NCBI RefSeq assembly: GCF_002910915.1
Contig: NZ_NEUF01000159.1
Location: 1 to 64,000, forward strand
Direction: 5' to 3'
Source of the DNA: Streptomyces sp. SM10
GTDB taxonomy: Bacteria; Actinomycetota; Actinomycetes; Streptomycetales; Streptomycetaceae
DNA length: 64,000 bases
The notes below the pieces were generated by a model, which was not told the origin of the DNA, did not search any database, and saw only the letters and a list, made by a program, of their open reading frames with translations. This document shows positions 62,539-64,000 of the stretch, piece by piece. Every line of letters begins with the position of its first letter. Positions within the stretch are counted from its first letter, which is position 1. Made by a program: the position numbers and the translations under genes.

Positions 62539-63243
62539 TCACTTGTCCTTGTCGAGCGTGTAGGTGCGGTCGCCCGGACGGATCGTGCCGTCGCTGCCGG
62601 GCGCGATCAGCGCGAGGCGTACGTGTTCGGCGAAGGACTCCGCGTACGCGACGCGCTGCGTGTCGAGGGTGTTGAGGGCGAAGGTGATCGGCACGGCCTC
62701 GGACGCCTGGTTCCTGTCGTCCCTCTTCGGTTCCAGGGCCGTGAGTTGACCCACGTCGAGGACCTTCGCGTTGGAGACGATGATCTTGGACTGGGCCGGT
62801 TCGCCCTCCTGCTCGCCCGAGAAGGTGGCGTAGATGTTCACCTTGTCGTTCGGCCTGATCTTGCCCGCCACCCCGGTCGCGGCGTCGATCATGATGGCGA
62901 TCTCCTGCTCGCCCGGGCGCAGTTCCGGGCTCCTGACCATCATGTCGGACTGCATCAGGGAGCCCTTCCGCAGCTGCGTCACGGCGATCTTGCCCTCGAT
63001 CTCCCCGATCTCCGTGACGGCGTTGTCCGACAGCCACCGCTTGGGCATGGAGACCTTCTCGAACTTGTCCGCGGACAGGTCCGTGTAGGGCGCCACGTCG
63101 GTCTTCAGCCGGTAGGCGTCGACCTCGGGTCCGACCTTCGTGTTGACGTCGCTGATCACGGAGAGCACACCGGCGAAGGCGCCGAAGGCGCAGAGGACCG
63201 AGAGGAGCAGGAGTATCACGCCGCGGCGCTGGCGGGAGTTCAT
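62539..63243 (-). CDS. cpaB: Tad pilus assembly protein CpaB/RcpC
   Basis: A 234-residue protein with one N-terminal membrane helix (RGVILLLLSVLCAFGAFAGVLSVI). A SAF domain (VDAYRLKTDVAPYTDLSADKFEKVSMPKRW) precedes the RcpC/CpaB domain (GEQEIAIMIDAATGVAGKIRPNDKVNIYATF, VSNAKVLDVGQLTA). In Gram-negatives CpaB interacts with the secretin. In actinobacteria it probably spans to the wall. ATG 63243 chosen; TTG 63255 is in frame. Confidence 0.9.
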   Translation of the reverse strand: MNSRQRRGVILLLLSVLCAFGAFAGVLSVISDVNTKVGPEVDAYRLKTDVAPYTDLSADKFEKVSMPKRWLSDNAVTEIGEIEGKIAVTQLRKGSLMQSDMMVRSPELRPGEQEIAIMIDAATGVAGKIRPNDKVNIYATFSGEQEGEPAQSKIIVSNAKVLDVGQLTALEPKRDDRNQASEAVPITFALNTLDTQRVAYAESFAEHVRLALIAPGSDGTIRPGDRTYTLDKDK

Positions 63244-63325
63244 GGGGCCGGACAACCTCGTTCGAATCGGATGCGTGGAGCAGCGGACAGAGAGGGATGC
63301 GCGGTGTCTGCGGAGTTCCTGGGCG

Positions 63326-64000
63326 CTAGGTGCCGGGTGGCGCGGGCGCTCCGTGGTTCAGGACACCGGTGGAGTGCATTCGGTTCTCCGGTGGGGCCAG
63401 CGGGGAGGAACAGAAGCCGCAGCGGTCGCCGATGAGTTCCATTCCGCACCAGTGGCAGCCTTCCCGCCGCACGGAGGAAACGAGCTGGTAGATCACGGAG
63501 ATGTCCGGAAGGAAGGAGGCGAACTCCACCAGCTTTCCCGTGCCCCACCAGCGCGGCGAACCGGCGGGCAGCGCGCACTCCTGAACGGCCTCGACGTTCC
63601 AGGCGGGTGCGAGGGTCTGCTGCACCCATTCCGAGGAGAGCTGCCCCCTGGCGATCAGCATCTGGGTGGCGAAGGGCGGTCCGGCCGGGAGTTCGACGGC
63701 CGGGGCGATCTTGACCAGCTGCGGGCTCGGCCCGGCGACGACGGCGAACTGCGAGCCGGGCACCCAGGACTTCGCGTGCGTCTTGAGGCTGACGGGGACC
63801 CGGTCGAGCCTGGCCACCGAGTTCAGCAGGGCGCCGGCGTGGATGTAGTGGGTGAGGAGCCGGGCCGCCGAGGCCACCACTCCGGGGCTGAAGTCGCAGA
63901 CGGACAGCTGGCGCAGCTGACGGACCAGCACGGCCACGCCCAGCGGCGGCAGGTCCACCTTGAGCAGGGCGATGCGGTCGCTCTCCAGGACCGAGCGGAT
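63326..64000 (-). CDS. Hypothetical Tad-locus protein with C-terminal zinc ribbon (start beyond window)
   Basis: The frame is open to the window edge (224 codons visible). Beta-rich sequence (VPVSLKTHAKSWVPGSQFAVVAGPSPQLVKIAP, PPFATQMLIARGQLSSEWVQQTLAPAWNVEAVQE) is followed by a zinc-ribbon-like C-terminus CHWCGMELIGDRCGFC. It directly precedes cpaB on the same strand, so it is likely part of the operon. The function is unknown. Confidence 0.75.
   Translation of the reverse strand: MRSVLESDRIALLKVDLPPLGVAVLVRQLRQLSVCDFSPGVVASAARLLTHYIHAGALLNSVARLDRVPVSLKTHAKSWVPGSQFAVVAGPSPQLVKIAPAVELPAGPPFATQMLIARGQLSSEWVQQTLAPAWNVEAVQECALPAGSPRWWGTGKLVEFASFLPDISVIYQLVSSVRREGCHWCGMELIGDRCGFCSSPLAPPENRMHSTGVLNHGAPAPPGT

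Overview
This is a stretch of a high-GC actinobacterial chromosome, almost certainly Streptomyces. GC content is very high throughout and codon third positions are strongly G/C. GTG starts and GTGA/ATGA stop-start overlaps are common. The family content is also typical of Streptomyces: WhiB-like protein, DUF397/XRE/ATP-binding triad, SpoIIE-type phosphatase, DUF4245, DUF402, DUF6542 and the OxyR-AhpCD pair.

Layout. 1-790 is the end of an IS3-family insertion sequence lying just beyond the ychF terminator. 870-19100 is a conserved housekeeping block: ychF, a DUF6542 membrane protein, polyphosphate glucokinase, ispH, an APC permease, xseA-xseB, a nitroreductase, DUF4245, glpX, a WhiB-like regulator, DUF1707, class I and class II fumarases, DUF402 and a SpoIIE-type phosphatase. 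A catalase C-terminal relic follows the phosphatase. 19100-31000 holds a class A penicillin-binding protein, an SPFH protein with a small ribbon-helix-helix partner, a PadR-ABC-FtsX operon, the oxyR/ahpCD peroxide module, an AI-2E family transporter and a secreted lytic transglycosylase. 31390-37000 holds phoH, uppS, an aldo/keto reductase, a small unknown protein and a methyltransferase.

36900-64000 is dominated by a Tad/Flp pilus system and proteins that appear tied to it. At the right end an operon on the minus strand runs cpaB - tadZ - two tadE-like genes - tadA - tadB - tadC - sensor kinase - response regulator. It is followed by a separately promoted group: Flp pilin, a pseudopilin, a lipoprotein, an OmpA-domain protein and a secreted membrane-anchored protein. 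About 17 kb away lie the prepilin peptidase and a DUF192 protein. Between them is an accessory island containing a polymorphic toxin (Flp-like pilin segment, Hint domain, C-terminal toxin domain), a translationally coupled putative immunity gene, a second large protein with the same Flp-like segment, several lipoproteins and unknowns, an Imm52-like protein, an alpha/beta hydrolase and a DUF397/XRE/ATP-binding triad.

The most striking observation is a repeated promoter architecture confined to this last region. An 18-bp dyad of the form TTGGGCCC-N2-GGGCCCAA is followed 21-22 bp later by a TANNNT -10 box. It occurs at the prepilin peptidase, a lipoprotein, a small unknown gene, the pilin-toxin gene, a 31-codon leader ORF, the second pilin-module protein (degenerate copy) and the Flp pilin. 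At three of these the start codon (GTG, ATG, ATG) lies exactly 7 nt after the -10 box, which implies leaderless transcripts. This points to one regulator controlling pilus maturation, pilin and pilin-tethered toxins together. The NarL-type response regulator encoded next to the Flp promoter is the obvious candidate. This is inference and has not been tested.
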